16,198 nucleotides of DNA from Candidatus Zixiibacteriota bacterium (GTDB taxonomy: Bacteria > Zixibacteria > MSB-5A5 > GN15 > FEB-12): positions 1 to 16,198 of the forward strand of contig QNAG01000031.1 in assembly GCA_003641415.1 (NCBI GenBank), in the 5' to 3' direction. Below, one piece after another: positions 14,620-16,198 of the stretch. Each line of letters begins with the position of its first letter. Position 1 is the first letter of the stretch. The notes beneath the pieces are model-generated. The model ran no database searches. It was not told where the DNA came from and saw only the letters and a list, made by a program, of their open reading frames with translations. The translations under genes were made by a program, and so were the position numbers.

Positions 14620-15633
14620 TTAGTTAAGCTCTTTGCTTAGTTTTTCCAATCCTTCACCAGGACCAATTAGTACGAGAACGTCCCCTGTTTCCAGGATAGT
14701 ATTCGGTTCGGGTGTAATGGTAATACGGGCATTGCTTTTTTTTATTCCAACGATATTGACGCCATAATTTTGTTTTAACCCTGATTCTGCCAAAGACTTG
14801 CCATTGAATACAGAATCCAGCGGAATTACCATCTCTTCAATAGACATGCCGCCATCACCAAGCGTCATGTGCATAAAATCAACCACATTTGGGCGAAGTG
14901 ATGCCATAGCCATACGCTGACCGCCGAGCACATGTGGAGAAACCACATGATTGGCTCCAGCCCGTACCAATTTCTTCTCTCCATCCTCGAAATCAGCGCG
15001 AGCAATTATGTTAAGATCAGCGTTCATATCCCGCGCAGTAAGAGTCAAGTACACATTCTGCGCTTCATCCGGCAAAGTCGAGATGAGTGTTCGAGCTGAA
15101 TCTATCCCTGCATCACGAAGGACATCATCGTCAGTTGCCATACCTCTGATGTATAGCAAACCTTCGTCTTGAAGGTCTTCAATAGATTTATCGTCGATTT
15201 CAATAACTACGAATTTAACCTTCTGTCGTTTGAACTCTGCCGCTACCTGGCGGCCAACCCGTCCGTACCCGGCCAGAATAAAGTGGCCGGAGAGTTTGCG
15301 CAATCCTTTCTGCATTTTTCTCCTTCCCAAGAGTGTCCGCAACTGACTCTGAACTACAATCTGTCCAATGGTTGAAGCCATAAAAGCGACGGCTCCCATA
15401 CCAACCAGGATTAGACATATGACAAACGCCCGCCCCAAAGGATGCAGAGGGGTAACCTCACCAAAGCCAACTGTTGAGAGAGTAATCACTGTCATGTAGA
15501 GAGCGTCTATCAATTTCATTTGCTCGAGGAACATAAAACCTATGGTGCCAGATGATAAGAGTACGATGAAAAATAGGATTGCTGTCAATAGCTTTTGGGT
15601 TGGTGCAGCCGATTTCTGAGCATGGTAGGCCAT
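14620..15633 (-). CDS. Two-TM potassium channel with C-terminal RCK (TrkA-N/TrkA-C) domains
   Basis: A 337-aa MthK/GsuK-like channel. TM1 is about 15-36, the pore helix 42-53, the selectivity filter TVGFGE (54-59; a GFG rather than GYG filter) and TM2 about 68-92. The RCK-N Rossmann domain follows with GYGRVG (122-127), E145 at the end of the second strand (NAD/nucleotide-binding type) and DDDVLRDAGI. The RCK-C domain (about 258-337) includes MVIPLDS, GVNIVGIKK and GDVLVLIGPG. Such channels pass K+ (or K+/Na+) and open or close upon binding Ca2+, NAD or nucleotides. The ATG has no clear SD. It is upstream of tilS on the same strand but separated by 93 bp and a hairpin, so it is probably a separate unit. 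Gating ligand cannot be told from sequence. Confidence 0.94.
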   Translation of the reverse strand: MAYHAQKSAAPTQKLLTAILFFIVLLSSGTIGFMFLEQMKLIDALYMTVITLSTVGFGEVTPLHPLGRAFVICLILVGMGAVAFMASTIGQIVVQSQLRTLLGRRKMQKGLRKLSGHFILAGYGRVGRQVAAEFKRQKVKFVVIEIDDKSIEDLQDEGLLYIRGMATDDDVLRDAGIDSARTLISTLPDEAQNVYLTLTARDMNADLNIIARADFEDGEKKLVRAGANHVVSPHVLGGQRMAMASLRPNVVDFMHMTLGDGGMSIEEMVIPLDSVFNGKSLAESGLKQNYGVNIVGIKKSNARITITPEPNTILETGDVLVLIGPGEGLEKLSKELN

Positions 15634-15681
15634 AGTTTACATAACTTAGACAAGCTCATCAGGCATTTCCACAAAAAACTG

Positions 15682-15710
15682 TTGCATCAAAACCTTTTTT
15701 AAGATATACA
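15682..15710 (+). promoter_or_regulatory. Weak candidate promoter for the VanZ-like gene
   Basis: TTGCAT (15682-15687) and TATACA (15705-15710) are spaced by exactly 17 bp in the divergent intergenic region. Both boxes match consensus only partly (three and four of six). It would give a leader of about 47 nt to ATG 15765. Confidence 0.25.
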
Positions 15711-15764
15711 TCAATTGCTTTTTGTCCTTGACCAATAGTACGCAATTCCTTACCGATACCTGTC

Positions 15765-16178
15765 ATGATATCCGGTTCTCCAAATAGTTCTTTTTGGCGG
15801 CGATTTATGTTATATCACCTGCCGGCAATTTTTTATGCTCTGGTGATAATAACCCTGTCATCTATACCAAATTTAAAGACACCACATATCCAGATCGTAG
15901 CCGTTGATAAATTGGCTCATTTCCTTGAATACGCCATTTTTGCGTATCTGACCTTCAGATCAATATCAAATATAAGTTCTCGATTGCGCTTGCGATGGAT
16001 TGTGTTACTATCTGCACTTTTTCTGTCTTGTTTTGCACTTATAGACGAAATATATCAGCATTTTGTACCAGGTCGCTATTCAGATTTATTAGATTTTGCA
16101 ACAGATATGGGTGGAGCTTTAGTAGTTCTGCTAATACTTGGAAGACGTCATCATCAAACCCGAGATACCCGCTATTAG
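15765..16178 (+). CDS. VanZ-like family membrane protein
   Basis: A 137-aa protein with four predicted membrane helices (about 16-35, 48-66, 78-96 and 108-126). It has the two VanZ-family signatures: DKLAHFLEY (48-56) and DEIYQHFVPGR followed by SDLLDFATDMGG (94-117), where acidic residues and the PGR turn are typical. The family is named for a teicoplanin-resistance accessory protein, but most members are chromosomal proteins of unknown function, so no resistance role should be inferred. The start may be ATG 15765 or the internal ATG 15807 (G-rich GGCGG about 6 nt upstream), which would still keep all helices. It is divergent from the K+ channel gene; the C-terminal tail is short and basic. 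Confidence 0.85.
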   Translation: MISGSPNSSFWRRFMLYHLPAIFYALVIITLSSIPNLKTPHIQIVAVDKLAHFLEYAIFAYLTFRSISNISSRLRLRWIVLLSALFLSCFALIDEIYQHFVPGRYSDLLDFATDMGGALVVLLILGRRHHQTRDTRY

Positions 16179-16198
16179 AGTAGCTTTACATCGGTTTA

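Noticed and set aside
15765..16178. Glycopeptide (teicoplanin) resistance gene
   Set aside because: VanZ-like proteins are widespread, and no vanHAX or vanRS genes are nearby; only the family name is shared.
1..16198. CRISPR array, mobile element, tRNA or rRNA genes
   Set aside because: No regularly spaced repeats, transposase or integrase, or tRNA-like cloverleaf was recognised; the non-coding gaps are short and lack these.

Overview
The window is about 16.2 kb of ordinary bacterial chromosome with mid-range GC. It has twelve protein-coding genes and no rRNA, tRNA, CRISPR array or insertion sequence that I can recognise. The lineage cannot be fixed from sequence alone. A secreted dockerin-type protein with Zixibacteria-like Ca-loop repeats, abundant GAF/two-component signalling, a DRG-like TGS GTPase and a tilS-hpt-ftsH-folE cluster together suggest an uncultured member of the FCB/Zixibacteria-like bacteria. 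That placement is inference.

Left part (1-3865, plus strand). A 5'-truncated GAF protein ends in a histidine-kinase-like dimerisation segment that lacks its histidine. An intact hybrid histidine kinase (GAF-like, GAF-like, HisKA, HATPase, REC) follows, then a DRG/Obg-type GTPase with a C-terminal TGS domain whose guanine-specificity motif is degenerate. Next, on the minus strand (3950-6034), is a large exported protein with a signal peptide, Ig-like beta regions, a papain-like C39-type fold that appears to have lost its catalytic residues, and a C-terminal dockerin. It is divergently transcribed from lipA (lipoyl synthase, 6163-7047).

Middle (7159-9748). A REC-GAF-HD-GYP response regulator, probably a cyclic-di-GMP phosphodiesterase, converges on and overlaps by 23 bp a site-2-protease-family membrane metalloprotease.

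Right part (10002-15633, minus strand). Reading in the direction of transcription: a RCK-gated K+ channel, tilS, hpt, ftsH and folE. tilS/hpt overlap and ftsH/folE are 2 bp apart, so tilS-hpt-ftsH-folE is a probable operon, with a possible internal promoter before ftsH. The tilS-hpt-ftsH order is a widely conserved bacterial cluster. A VanZ-like membrane protein starts divergently at 15765 and ends near the window edge.

The most unusual theme is that several otherwise well-conserved proteins carry substitutions in signature residues: the GTPase G4 motif, FolE triphosphate-binding Lys/Arg to Asn, the Hpt PRPP-motif Asp to Gly, the C39-like catalytic triad, and the phospho-histidine of the first kinase-like protein. 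I see no clear defence, mobile or biosynthetic system. The best candidates for new biology are the DRG-like GTPase, the pseudo-peptidase dockerin protein and the variant FolE.
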